A stretch of DNA of 41,015 nt from JBASEY01 sp049652745 (GTDB lineage Bacteria; CSSED10-310): NCBI GenBank assembly GCA_049652745.1, contig JBASEY010000009.1, positions 1 through 41,015 on the forward strand. Direction: 5' to 3'. Both the position numbers and the translations under genes were made by a program. This document shows positions 1-8,362 of the stretch, one piece after another. The notes under the pieces are model-generated. The model was not told the origin of the DNA. It searched no databases and saw nothing but the letters and a program-made list of their open reading frames with translations. Position 1 is the stretch's first letter; every line of letters starts with the position of its first letter.

Positions 1-64
1 ACTAGTGTAACGATTCCAAAATAACATTGCAATTATTCCTTAATTCCTGTAATCTCCCTTTTGG

Positions 65-73
65 TGTTATAAT
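65..73 (+). promoter_or_regulatory. Extended -10 promoter of the IS630 transposase
   Basis: TGTTATAAT is an extended -10 box (TG, one base, then consensus TATAAT at 68-73), 19 bases before the transposase ATG. There is no good -35 at the normal distance, as expected for an extended -10 promoter. The Shine-Dalgarno AAGGAGGGAG follows at 79-88. Confidence 0.5.
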
Positions 74-91
74 CATCAAGGAGGGAGAAAA

Positions 92-1237
92 ATGGCATTT
101 AAAAAGACCCGACCGAATCTTGAACTCGATGCAGAAACAATAACGATGTTAACCCGAATCAGCCGATCCCATACAGAGCCTGTTCGACGGGTTGAGCGGG
201 CAAAGATTCTACTGGGATATTATGAAGGAATGTCGGTTTCCGAATTGGCTCGACTATTGGGAACCAACCGTCCCAAGATCGAACGATGCATTGACAAGGC
301 ATTACAATTGGGAGTTGAAGCGGCGTTGGCCGATCTGAAACGCAGTGGTCGACCGCCCCGAATTACAGATGAAGCGAAAGCATGGCTGGTGAATCTGGCA
401 TGTCAACGGCCATTAGATAGAGGATACCCTCATGAATTATGGACAACGGATTTGTTGGCCCGTCACGCTCGAGCCCATTGTCTTGCTTCAGGACATCCCT
501 CATTGGCTCAGCTCAATCGAGGGACTGTTTCCAAAATTTTAAGAAAAAATCACATTAAACCTCATAAGATTCGCTATTATCTGGAGAGTCGCGACTCTGA
601 ATTTGAAACAAAAATGGCGACAATACTGTATGTCTATCGTCACGTTTCCCTTCTGACTGAAAGTGGTGAAGACAGCCAAATGGCTGTTATCAGTTATGAT
701 GAAAAGCCGGGGATTCAAGTATTGGAAAGCACCCGACCCGACACCCGGCCGAGGCCTGGGAAACAGCGTCAAATCGGTCGGGACAGCGAGTATATCCGAC
801 ATGGAACGATGAGTGTGATGGCAGGAATTGATCTGTTAAGCGGCCATGTACATGGACAGGTCGTTGATCGCCATAGAAGTCGTGAGTTTATTGATTTTCT
901 GAAGCTGTTGGATGGTTATTATTCACCTGATAAAACGATCCGTATTATTCTCGATAATCACTCTATTCATACCTCTAAAGAAACACGCGCTTATCTTAAG
1001 ACGATACCGAATCGTTTCGATTTCATTTTTACTCCGAAACATGGCTCATGGCTGAACTTAATTGAATCCTTTTTCTCGAAAATGACCCGGAGCCTACTGC
1101 GGCATATTCGGGTAAAATCAAAAGATGAACTCAGGGATCGGATCATGACGTATTTGGATGATCTTAACGCAGAACCCATCATATTCAGGTGGAAATACCA
1201 ACCTGAAGATGTATCGATAACAGGTCAACACCATTGA
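92..1237 (+). CDS. IS630-family DDE transposase
   Basis: This 381-residue protein has the layout of IS630-type transposases: an N-terminal helix-turn-helix (about residues 45-75, SVSELARLLGTNRPKIERCI), a second winged-helix-like segment, and a C-terminal DDE endonuclease domain. The three acidic catalytic positions are visible: D203 in SYDEKPG, D288 in ILDNHSIH and E325 in NLIESFFSK. The 36-residue gap between the last two is typical of the family. A strong Shine-Dalgarno lies about 4 bases before the ATG, and the stop lies just inside the right inverted repeat. No frameshift or internal stop is seen, so it could be active. Confidence 0.93.
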   Translation: MAFKKTRPNLELDAETITMLTRISRSHTEPVRRVERAKILLGYYEGMSVSELARLLGTNRPKIERCIDKALQLGVEAALADLKRSGRPPRITDEAKAWLVNLACQRPLDRGYPHELWTTDLLARHARAHCLASGHPSLAQLNRGTVSKILRKNHIKPHKIRYYLESRDSEFETKMATILYVYRHVSLLTESGEDSQMAVISYDEKPGIQVLESTRPDTRPRPGKQRQIGRDSEYIRHGTMSVMAGIDLLSGHVHGQVVDRHRSREFIDFLKLLDGYYSPDKTIRIILDNHSIHTSKETRAYLKTIPNRFDFIFTPKHGSWLNLIESFFSKMTRSLLRHIRVKSKDELRDRIMTYLDDLNAEPIIFRWKYQPEDVSITGQHH

Positions 1238-1265
1238 TATATCATTTAGGAATCAAAACACTAGT

Positions 1266-1287
1266 AGTCTGTCCCCAGATTTAATTA
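1266..1287 (-). repeat. Half copy of the GACAGAC intergenic repeat
   Basis: AGTCTGTCCCCAGATTTAAT is the GGGGACAGAC half-motif of the composite repeat, on the minus strand. It directly follows the right TA of the IS630 element and precedes the 3' end of hutI. The remaining bases to 1374 show nothing recognisable. Confidence 0.7.
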
Positions 1288-1374
1288 AACTATATTTACC
1301 AATCGCTTCGCCGACTCTACGAATAATCGTTTTTCTTACTGAATCTTTTTCCAGGCTTTTCACTTTTTCTCGAT

Positions 1375-2658
1375 TCAAGCTTTAAAAGGCAAAACAATTG
1401 TATCCTTTACTACAAATTTCCCTGAACAGAAAACATGTCGGACATGATTGTGTCCAAAGTGGTAAGGAATCATTTCAGGACTGGGGCAATCCAAAATCAC
1501 GATGTCGGCTCTTTTCCCGGGGGACAGACTCCCAATAATATGCTGACGATTTATCGCACAAGCTGCGTTGATTGTAGTGGCGACAATGGTTTCAGGTATC
1601 GTCATACGATATTTCAGACATGCAATCGTCATCATCAAGTGAATGTTTAACGACATGGATGAGCCGGGGTTAAAATTTGAGGACAAAGCCAAAGGCACTC
1701 CTTCAGATATCATTTCTCTTGCTGGAGCGTATTTGTCCAAACCAAGGAAAAACACCGAACCCGGCAACAACACTCCGATCACATTGTTTTCACTCAACGC
1801 TTTTATTCCATCGGAGCTTATATAATCCAGATGCTCAGCAGAGACGGCGCCAATTCGAGCAGCCAGTTCCGCACCGCCACCTGCCGTCATTTGATCTGCA
1901 TGGATTTTAGGTATCAAGCCATGCTTTAAACCTTCAAGCAGAACACGTTCTGATTCTTCAACGGAATAAACACCTTTTTCACAAAAAACATCACAGAATT
2001 CAGCCAATTTATGCTCTGCCACATACGGAATCATCTCGGAACAAACTTCGTCGATATAATTAACCTTGTCTTTATCAAATGGCACTTCATGAGCTCCCAG
2101 AAAAGTGCAGACAATCTCTATTGGCGTCGTTTCTTTGAGTCTTTTAGCGACTTCCAACATTTTTATTTCGGTCTCAAAATTAAGACCATACCCACTTTTT
2201 ATCTCAATTGTCGTGATACCCAACTTCAATGCTTCACGAATTCGCTCGAGCCCTCCAATATATAACTGCTCCGCCGATGCTGACCTGGTGTCCCGAACCG
2301 TTTTCTTGATGCCTCCACCTTCAGAAGCTATTTGCATATAAGAGACTCCGGCAATTTTTCTCGAAAACTCTTCTTCACGTGTTCCAGCAAAAATCAAGTG
2401 GGTATGAGGCTCTACAAATCCCGGCATAACGGCGCATTTTTCAGCATCCACAATTTTTGTTGCCGAGCAGATACAGACATGTTTCGATATCTCATTTTCA
2501 GGGCCTACCCAAGCAATTTTTCCATCCGCCACCACGACGGCTCCTTTTTTTATGATTCCTAATTTGGACATCTCTTCACGTTTTCTTGGCGAGTCGGCTC
2601 CAGAAAGAGTTAACACTTGCGACGTATTTTTAATTACTAAATCAGCATGAATGGACAT
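1375..2658 (-). CDS. hutI: Imidazolonepropionase
   Basis: Cytosolic amidohydrolase of histidine degradation that opens 4-imidazolone-5-propionate to N-formimino-L-glutamate. Its 427 residues span the full family length. Family signatures: PHTHLIFAGTREEEF with metal ligands H85 and H87, KSGYGLN (154-160), FLGAHEVP (187-193), KIHADQ with H253, and a C-terminal PYHFGHNHV. The β8 segment reads SSNFNPGSS, whereas homologues I can recall have TDFNPGS or TDCNPGT there; Asn328 thus replaces the Asp that normally binds the metal. Start ATG at 2658 has AGGAGGTG six bases upstream. No hutH or hutU lies nearby, so the gene appears detached from a hut operon. Identity is secure; full activity is less so because of Asn328. 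Confidence 0.93.
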   Translation of the reverse strand: MSIHADLVIKNTSQVLTLSGADSPRKREEMSKLGIIKKGAVVVADGKIAWVGPENEISKHVCICSATKIVDAEKCAVMPGFVEPHTHLIFAGTREEEFSRKIAGVSYMQIASEGGGIKKTVRDTRSASAEQLYIGGLERIREALKLGITTIEIKSGYGLNFETEIKMLEVAKRLKETTPIEIVCTFLGAHEVPFDKDKVNYIDEVCSEMIPYVAEHKLAEFCDVFCEKGVYSVEESERVLLEGLKHGLIPKIHADQMTAGGGAELAARIGAVSAEHLDYISSDGIKALSENNVIGVLLPGSVFFLGLDKYAPAREMISEGVPLALSSNFNPGSSMSLNIHLMMTIACLKYRMTIPETIVATTINAACAINRQHIIGSLSPGKRADIVILDCPSPEMIPYHFGHNHVRHVFCSGKFVVKDTIVLPFKA

Positions 2659-2801
2659 GTTTCACCTCCTGTGATGACTTTAACACATTCTATTAGTGTA
2701 AAAAAAAGGAAAAAACACTTGTATAATTGACGCTTTCGACAAGCTTTGGTAGCCTGTCTTCGTTGTTTTCAAGCTGTTCCGTTTCAATAAGGAGGAAACA
2801 C
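2659..2801. promoter_or_regulatory. Divergent promoter region, hutI and epimerase gene
   Basis: The two genes diverge across 143 bp. A consensus -10 TATAAT lies at 2722-2727 on the plus strand but lacks a good -35. On the minus strand TAGAAT (2687-2692) could serve hutI. Shine-Dalgarno sites AGGAGGTG (minus, 2663-2670) and AAGGAGG (plus, 2789-2795) fix both starts. Confidence 0.4.
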
Positions 2802-3728
2802 ATGCGGATATTGGTTACAGGCGGAGCTGGATTTCTTGGTTCACACTTGTGTGATTTGCTTCTGGCTGAAGGCCACCATGTTATTGCCATGGATAATTTG
2901 ATTACGGGAGATATCGCGAATATCGCTCATATACGCCACGAGAGATTCACATTTATCAAGCATGATGTAACCAATTATATCTATATTGACGGAGAGCTCG
3001 ACGCAATCTTGCATTTCGCTTCTCCTGCCAGTCCGGTGGACTATTTGGAACTGCCCATTCAGACACTAAAAGTTGGGTCACTGGGAACGCACAAAGCGCT
3101 TGGTTTGGCGAAAGCCAAGAATGCACGTTTCCTTTTAGCATCTACATCTGAGGTATACGGTGATCCATTAATTCATCCACAAGATGAAACATATTGGGGC
3201 AACGTAAACCCTGTCGGCCCTAGAGGAGTATATGACGAGGCAAAACGATTTGCCGAAGCGCTGACAATGGCCTATCACAGAACTCATAACATCGACACAA
3301 AAATTGTTCGCATTTTCAACACCTATGGCCCTCGTATGAGAATCAACGACGGTAGAGTCGTGCCGACATTTATTGCACAAGCTTTGAAAAACGAGCCGTT
3401 GACTGTGTTTGGAGATGGAACCCAGACACGCAGTTTTTGCTATGTTTCTGATCTTGTTCAGGGGATTTACCGTCTTCTGCTCAGCGACCAACACGACCCG
3501 GTAAATATTGGAAATCCGAAAGAAATGACAATTATGGAGTTTGCCACTGTAATTTGTAAACTTACAGGCAAGCCGAATAACATCGTTTTTAAGCCGTTGC
3601 CCAAAGATGACCCCAAGGTACGGCAACCAAATATCTCTTTGGCAAAACGGCTTCTATCTTGGGAGCCCAAAGTTGATCTCGAAGAAGGTTTGAGACAAAC
3701 AATCCAGTATTTTTTACAGAAAAAATAA
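2802..3728 (+). CDS. UDP-glucuronate decarboxylase-type NAD-dependent epimerase/dehydratase
   Basis: Extended short-chain dehydrogenase/reductase of 308 residues, most like UDP-glucuronate decarboxylase (UDP-xylose synthase). Visible motifs: NAD-binding TGGAGFLGSH (6-15), STSEVYGDP (114-122), and the catalytic YxxxK as Y144-K148 in GVYDEAKRFAE. NTYGPRMRINDGRVVPTFI (173-191) is characteristic of the UXS branch. It would oxidise and decarboxylate UDP-glucuronate to make a UDP-pentose for surface polysaccharide. ATG at 2802 is chosen because AAGGAGG sits 6 bases upstream and MRILVTGG is the normal N-terminus; an upstream in-frame TTG would add 25 unlikely residues. It stands alone, so the substrate is inferred from motifs only; a related sugar epimerase is possible. 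Confidence 0.85.
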   Translation: MRILVTGGAGFLGSHLCDLLLAEGHHVIAMDNLITGDIANIAHIRHERFTFIKHDVTNYIYIDGELDAILHFASPASPVDYLELPIQTLKVGSLGTHKALGLAKAKNARFLLASTSEVYGDPLIHPQDETYWGNVNPVGPRGVYDEAKRFAEALTMAYHRTHNIDTKIVRIFNTYGPRMRINDGRVVPTFIAQALKNEPLTVFGDGTQTRSFCYVSDLVQGIYRLLLSDQHDPVNIGNPKEMTIMEFATVICKLTGKPNNIVFKPLPKDDPKVRQPNISLAKRLLSWEPKVDLEEGLRQTIQYFLQKK

Positions 3729-4058
3729 TTACTTTCAAATCGTAGTCGACAAATTCAAATATTTTTGGTGCCTTTCCGCCGTCAAAAAAACTATAATCAA
3801 CAGGTAAACATGCCTTGTCACTTTTTTAGAGATATGAATTGTTATTCTTTGGTTCAGGCTTTTGGAGATAAATATCAATCAATCATTGATAAGTCAGATT
3901 TAGGTTTTACAATTGGGGGACAGACTTCTAAAAGTGCTTCCTTTTTCGAGCATGGAAAACGGGGGATAGGCAAAGAAATTAAAAGCAGCGATTCAAACAA
4001 ACAGATGCTTTTAGGGACAGTTTTAAAAAAATAAAGTTTTGTGGCAGTTAATCAGCAC
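3729..4058. other. Intergenic gap with one repeat half-motif
   Basis: This 330-bp gap lies between two converging genes. It holds TTGGGGGACAGACTTCT (about 3913-3929, plus orientation) and a weaker TTAGGGACAG at 4011-4020. An 89-codon reading frame (3765-4034) has no clear ribosome-binding site and runs through the repeat, so I do not call it a gene. No terminator hairpin was found. Confidence 0.6.
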
Positions 4059-5546
4059 TTATTCGGCAGTTAATAGCAACTCGGTATATCGATCACGATA
4101 AAACATAGAACTCAGACAAGAATAACCAAGATTTCTTATGACATCATCTGCTCGACTTTTTCGACCGTCCCGGAATATCGTTCTTAAATAATTACCGGCT
4201 TCTTCTGTTTTCCACCAACCTTCACCAAATACTTCAACCATACTCTCGCGAAGCTGTATTTCAAACATCCTGGCACGAAGATAGCCCGCAGAATACAACT
4301 CCATATCAAACGTCAAATAGTCATCCGTATCAAAAGAAACCTGGTGAGCGCGCTCAACATGATATTTATAACGATCCCGGATCGAGGATAAATCCTTCGT
4401 AGTGAACAACTCCATTTGGTACAGAAAAGACCCTATCAAACGACGAAAACGAAGGATCGCCATAAAGGCGCTATAACGAATTAAATCCTCTGGCTCCTTC
4501 ATTCCTATCAACTCTTTCAACCATAATCGATTCATCGCGATATTTTGGAAAAGATATGCTGTTCCCTCAGTAAAACCTCTATCACCCCAAAATTTGTAAA
4601 TAAATTCCAAATCTTCGCGTTCGTGCGTGAAATGCAACGCATGACCCATTTCGTGGAGCAAGCTGGAATAATCTTCAAATCCACCCACAGGGCTCAAAGT
4701 CAAGCGCACGTCCCCTGGCGGATTAACGGCACATACACAAGGACGCATTGTTTTACTCGGCCTGCTTTCCAGGTCGAGATGTATCTTATCCAACGCAAAA
4801 CCCATTCCACCGATCGTTTTCTTCAAGACCGACATGAGGTTTTTTTGTGGAAAATCGTCATCATATAGGGAACATCGCATAATAGCTGAAATATCAGATG
4901 AATGAGCCTCTTTTGATAGAGATATCCCGGAGAACTTCTGAAGATAGACATCCAAGTATTTGCGATATAAAGGCTCGGTTTCATCTAAAAAAGCTTCCAT
5001 TTCCTGAGCAAATGCGTCAAATTTTCTATTCTGAGTCTCTTCACACAACTCGCCATAATGACGGTATCCCATGTCTTCAACTGCTTTTCTCATCCGCTCG
5101 ACAAGCTGTATTCGAAAAGGATTAATCACTCTATTTTCAACTTCGCCGCGTAAACTCATCATTTCGCGGCGAATACTCCGGTCATGCTCATTGAATATGC
5201 GCACGCGAAAAGCACGGAATGGAACCTTCTCACCTCTCCAGGTCACTTCGGCTTGAGCTTCTTTTTTCAATATTTCCTGTTGATATTCCGCCGATACGAA
5301 TTCCATATACGACAACGTTATCTGGCCCAAAACAGCTCGGTAAAAAGTTTTTATCTCCGGATCATCAGCCGCTACCAACGCATGCCTGACGGTATCGATG
5401 GTTTCCAGTGTAAAAAGCTCTGGGTATTTGGAATATACTCCTGAAATGTCGATCTCATCCTGTAGACCGACCCAGTTTCGCCAATATAAATCTTCCCTCT
5501 CAATGACGAATCGATTCAATTGATCACAAATCATCTCTAAATTCAT
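4059..5546 (-). CDS. M3-like zinc metallopeptidase (oligopeptidase)
   Basis: A 495-residue, mostly helical soluble protein with the thermolysin-type zinc motif HEMGH (H298, E299, H302) in SSLLHEMGHALHFTHE. A downstream FTEGTAYLFQ supplies E327 as a probable third zinc ligand, the gluzincin arrangement of peptidase family M3 and its relatives. VGGFEDYSSLLHEMGH resembles M3 (oligoendopeptidase F, PepF) sequences. No signal peptide is seen, so it probably trims peptides in the cytosol. It is somewhat short for classical M3 enzymes (about 550-700 residues), so it may be a divergent subgroup. The start has GAGAGG about 8 bases upstream. A weak promoter (TTAACA 5590-5595, 17 bp, ATTAAT 5567-5572) may serve it. 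Confidence 0.8.
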   Translation of the reverse strand: MNLEMICDQLNRFVIEREDLYWRNWVGLQDEIDISGVYSKYPELFTLETIDTVRHALVAADDPEIKTFYRAVLGQITLSYMEFVSAEYQQEILKKEAQAEVTWRGEKVPFRAFRVRIFNEHDRSIRREMMSLRGEVENRVINPFRIQLVERMRKAVEDMGYRHYGELCEETQNRKFDAFAQEMEAFLDETEPLYRKYLDVYLQKFSGISLSKEAHSSDISAIMRCSLYDDDFPQKNLMSVLKKTIGGMGFALDKIHLDLESRPSKTMRPCVCAVNPPGDVRLTLSPVGGFEDYSSLLHEMGHALHFTHEREDLEFIYKFWGDRGFTEGTAYLFQNIAMNRLWLKELIGMKEPEDLIRYSAFMAILRFRRLIGSFLYQMELFTTKDLSSIRDRYKYHVERAHQVSFDTDDYLTFDMELYSAGYLRARMFEIQLRESMVEVFGEGWWKTEEAGNYLRTIFRDGRKSRADDVIRNLGYSCLSSMFYRDRYTELLLTAE

Positions 5547-6174
5547 TCTTTTTTCCTCTCTTTTTAATTAATGCCTATCTATCACAATATGTTAACACTT
5601 TTTAAGTCTGTCCCCAAATTAAGGCTGTCCTAAATTAACCATTCTCACTTTTTCCTTCTAATTTCACAGTATTTGCTCTCCTGGATGTCTGTCCCCCGAT
5701 TAATTTTTACCTCAGCTTATCTGTAAACGCGAATAATTTTTCTTATTGTCCCCAAACTAAATTTTAAGCCAAAACCCTTTTTCAATGTGACCTTGACACT
5801 TCTTAATGAGTTTATTTGTCAGAAGTCTACAAGCTGCTTTTCCCCTTTTTTGAGTTTTCAGCCACTTGGTCTTCCAGATTTGGAGTCTGTCCCCAAATGA
5901 TAATGCACGCAACCAGCGCGTTCGAGACCAAATAAACTGCTAACACGGCAAACTGTTCCTGATCCCTTGTTTATAGTTTTTTTATTTATTTGATTTATTT
6001 TCGGAGGCCGTTTTATCTGCAAGTAGATAGTTTAAGACCTTGAAGTCTAAACCTTGGTATTTGGATCTTGGAAATTGTCCCTCCACAAAAAGCCAGCATC
6101 CAGCCCTTCGTCTATGCATTGCAAATTTTCAAAGGCTTTCCCTGATTTAATTGGTAGTCTGTCCCCAAATCAAA
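5547..6174. repeat. Gene-free stretch with a cluster of GACAGAC repeat half-motifs
   Basis: No credible reading frame occurs in these 628 bases. Instead there are five minus-strand copies of the half-motif: AGTCTGTCCCCAAATTA at 5605-5621 (followed by a decayed GGCTGTCCTAAATTA), GTCTGTCCCCCGATTAAT at 5688-5705, ATTGTCCCCAAACTAA at 5745-5760, AGTCTGTCCCCAAATGA at 5884-5900 and AGTCTGTCCCCAAAT at 6156-6170. A degenerate ATTGTCCCTCC lies near 6074. Different degrees of decay suggest repeated insertion or duplication over time. Confidence 0.75.
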
Positions 6175-6810
6175 TTAAAGAAACAACGGCTTCTTGTCAT
6201 CCATCATAACAAGATTGAATAGCTCACCATTGGCTGTACCACTGATAAACACCTGCCGATCACGCCACCCCGGAAACCTCTCCTTCAAATTCATCAACAC
6301 AAATTCCGCACACTCAATAGCCTGACTTTTTGGAAAATCACGATCTTCTAAAACCGAAACCACTGCTTTGTTCCACCGCTCCTCAATCGTAATATGGGCA
6401 ACCGGCCAATTGTTCAAAACCAGTTTTTTATCTTTGTAAATTGTTTCGGCACAGGATCTTGCACGGTCTGTATCACCCGACCACCACTTACTGCGAGCCT
6501 CGACCTGAACAAAACTTTTATGCAACCAACCTAACGTGCCGGTCGCCACATGCTGCACTTGAGTCCAATTGTCGCTTTCTTGAATAGGTATCACCTGGTC
6601 CCCCTGGTTGATCAACATCAACACTCCCGGCTTGTCCATCTCATTCATGGGTTTACGATTGAGAAGACTGGCGCTGACCCTGGTAAATGCATATGTTGAC
6701 TCGGAAGTACGACTCGGCGCAACTGAAACTTTAACCGTGGGCTTGTCACTACAAGCCACTATTCCCAATAACAATACGACAACAACCAATATGTATCGTG
6801 TCTTTTTCAT
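6175..6810 (-). CDS. SH3-like domain lipoprotein
   Basis: 211 residues with a lipoprotein signal: positively charged MKKTR, a hydrophobic stretch, and a lipobox ending IVAC with the lipidated cysteine at C20. Residues about 40-105 read like a bacterial SH3 domain (SASLLNRKP, INQGDQVIPI, NWTQVQHVATGTLGWLHKSFVQ), a fold that usually binds peptidoglycan or peptides. The C-terminal 100 residues, with a GWRDRQVFISGTANGE segment, are not recognised. It is probably anchored to a membrane facing the envelope space. Shine-Dalgarno AAAGGGG lies about 8 bases before the ATG. The stop overlaps a repeat half-motif. It diverges from the gene at 7012. Confidence 0.8.
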   Translation of the reverse strand: MKKTRYILVVVVLLLGIVACSDKPTVKVSVAPSRTSESTYAFTRVSASLLNRKPMNEMDKPGVLMLINQGDQVIPIQESDNWTQVQHVATGTLGWLHKSFVQVEARSKWWSGDTDRARSCAETIYKDKKLVLNNWPVAHITIEERWNKAVVSVLEDRDFPKSQAIECAEFVLMNLKERFPGWRDRQVFISGTANGELFNLVMMDDKKPLFL

Positions 6811-6848
6811 CGCTTTTCCCCTTTCTTTGGAGATTGTAATACTCTAAT

Positions 6849-6879
6849 ATTTTACATCGAATATACTCCTCGATGTCAA
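6849..6879 (-). promoter_or_regulatory. Candidate promoter with overlapping dyad for the SH3 lipoprotein
   Basis: On the minus strand TTGACA (6874-6879) and TAAAAT (6849-6854) are 19 bp apart, longer than optimal. A 6-bp inverted repeat, CATCGA (6855-6860) and TCGATG (6870-6875), lies between them and overlaps the -35 box, the position of a repressor operator. Confidence 0.4.
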
Positions 6880-7011
6880 GTTGATACACCATCACTCTCA
6901 TCCTTATAGCTTTTTCCACAACTCTATTAAACTTGTTCCATTACACTTGCCTCGGATGATTCTCAGACGATATGATCTCTTTCCTGTTTTTTCGGAGGAA
7001 CCACTACGACT

Positions 7012-7863
7012 ATGCGAAAAATCATTACTTGGATCATACCGATTTTCCTTATCATTACGGGCGCAATTGCTCTTATCGGCCTGATCCTGATCGAGCAATC
7101 GCTTGAAAAAACCTTAAATCCGGCCATTCTTGACCAAGAGGTGGAATTACCAAGCTCATTAAACGCAACCACTTTAACCATAACCAACTCCGAAAAAGAA
7201 TCTCTCAATGCCATTTATTGTGAGGTACCCGAAAGCTCTCATGTCGTTCTCTTCTGCCATGGCGGCCAAGGACACCTGTATTCTTACCTGGATCTGATTG
7301 AACAAATCAAAATGCTGGATGTCACAGTTCTTGCCTTCGATTATCGAGGATTCGGTCTCTCCGATTCAGTTCCCATTTCTGACGAAACCCTCATTATGGA
7401 TGTCAAATCCGGCTACAATCTTCTTCGGCAAAGAAGCTGGAACCCACAGAATATTATTCTCTATGGACAAGGGCTGGCAGCGGGTATTCAGGGAGAATTT
7501 TTAAACGATTATTCTGTAGGCGCCTGGATTATGGACAATCCGATACCCTCATTACAAGATGCGTTTACCGGCAAACTTTTCCGTCTTTTGACAACGAACC
7601 GCCTCAGCCTTTATAATTCGTTAGAAAAATTCACCGGAGCCGGGTTGGTGTGCTATGATTCCGATCATGTTTCAGATACCGTTTTGACCGCTATCCAAAC
7701 GACAAACAACAGATTGACTTTCTGCAGGCTTCCCGTTGGACAATCACAAAACACAGGCAGGGACTGGGATTTTTGGACAACGTGTATGCAACACTTTTTT
7801 GAGAAACTTGGCATCTCTAAAACAACCCAGACATACCGATATTTTCCAAAAAAACAACCTTGA
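7012..7863 (+). CDS. Alpha/beta-hydrolase-fold membrane-anchored protein, nucleophile missing
   Basis: 283 residues with an N-terminal transmembrane segment (about 5-27), then an alpha/beta hydrolase fold. Recognisable elements are the oxyanion-type FCHGGQGH (81-88) and AFDYRGFGLSD (108-118), as in ABHD13/ABHD17-like proteins. At the nucleophile elbow the sequence is YGQGLAAG, so Gly154 occupies the position where GxSxG hydrolases have serine. No obvious catalytic histidine is seen near the C-terminus either. The protein probably keeps the fold without hydrolase activity. Start ATG at 7012 follows CGGAGGAAC by about 11 bases. The next gene starts 29 bases after the stop and is likely co-transcribed. 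Confidence 0.75.
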   Translation: MRKIITWIIPIFLIITGAIALIGLILIEQSLEKTLNPAILDQEVELPSSLNATTLTITNSEKESLNAIYCEVPESSHVVLFCHGGQGHLYSYLDLIEQIKMLDVTVLAFDYRGFGLSDSVPISDETLIMDVKSGYNLLRQRSWNPQNIILYGQGLAAGIQGEFLNDYSVGAWIMDNPIPSLQDAFTGKLFRLLTTNRLSLYNSLEKFTGAGLVCYDSDHVSDTVLTAIQTTNNRLTFCRLPVGQSQNTGRDWDFWTTCMQHFFEKLGISKTTQTYRYFPKKQP

Positions 7864-7892
7864 AGGGGAGGCATACTGGAAAGGCATTGATT

Positions 7893-8351
7893 ATGAACCA
7901 TGAGAAACCGATAGAAAAACCAAATTTTCGATCATGGTGTGCTCCTATTTGTCTCGTTTTCATATTGGTCATCGCCATGATTTGGACAAATGTTTACCTG
8001 CGAAGCGTCCGGTATGCCCGTGAAGGCGATACATATTTGAATGATGGTCTTTTAATTGAGGCGGTCTCGAGCTACGAAACCTCGGCTCACGCCTATACAC
8101 CCTGGAACCCATATGTCAAACATTCTATGCAAAAATTATGGGAAATTGGTGAGCACTTAGAGCAACTGCACGATGATCCGACTTATCCACTTATCGCCTA
8201 TCGTTCACTTCGGTCATCTGTCTATGCAATAAAAAGCTTTTATACTCCCTATAAAGAGTGGATTCCGCGTTGTAATGAAAAAATTGACGAACTTGTGAGC
8301 ATTCAAAACCAGCTTTTGGAAGAAGCACGCCAAAATGCGTCCCCAAAATAA
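7893..8351 (+). CDS. Small membrane protein with a helical, TPR-like extracytoplasmic part
   Basis: A 152-residue protein not recognised as a named family. Residues about 17-35 form one transmembrane helix. The rest is helical: YAREGDTYLNDGLLIEAVSSYETSAHAYTPWNPY resembles a single tetratricopeptide-like hairpin, and the last 25 residues are charged and could form a coiled coil. ATG at 7893 is preferred because GGAAAGG lies 8 bases upstream; an in-frame TTG at 7860 overlapping the previous stop has no suitable site. It follows the inactive hydrolase-like gene by 29 bases, suggesting a two-gene unit at the membrane. It converges on the next gene, 11 bp away, with no clear terminator. Confidence 0.7.
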   Translation: MNHEKPIEKPNFRSWCAPICLVFILVIAMIWTNVYLRSVRYAREGDTYLNDGLLIEAVSSYETSAHAYTPWNPYVKHSMQKLWEIGEHLEQLHDDPTYPLIAYRSLRSSVYAIKSFYTPYKEWIPRCNEKIDELVSIQNQLLEEARQNASPK

Positions 8352-8362
8352 AAATGTTTTAC

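Larger units (their letters stand above)
5..1261 (+). mobile_element. IS630-family insertion sequence, apparently intact
   Basis: The left end (ACTAGTGTAACGATTCC from base 1) and the reverse complement of the right end (ACTAGTGTTTTGATTCC, bases 1249-1265) match except for three internal bases, giving a terminal inverted repeat of about 13-20 bp. Both ends abut a TA (3-4 and 1262-1263), the target duplicated by IS630/Tc1-type elements, so the element is probably 5-1261. It carries one transposase gene. The right flank runs straight into a GTCTGTCCCC repeat motif, so the element sits beside an older intergenic repeat. Confidence 0.85.

Noticed and set aside
2376..2386. Other CACGTG cores (near 2377, 32884 and 39307) as additional parS sites
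   Set aside because: Flanking bases do not match the parS consensus beyond the central hexamer.
3765..4034. 89-codon open frame after the epimerase gene
   Set aside because: No ribosome-binding site, no recognisable domain, and the frame runs through a GACAGAC repeat motif.
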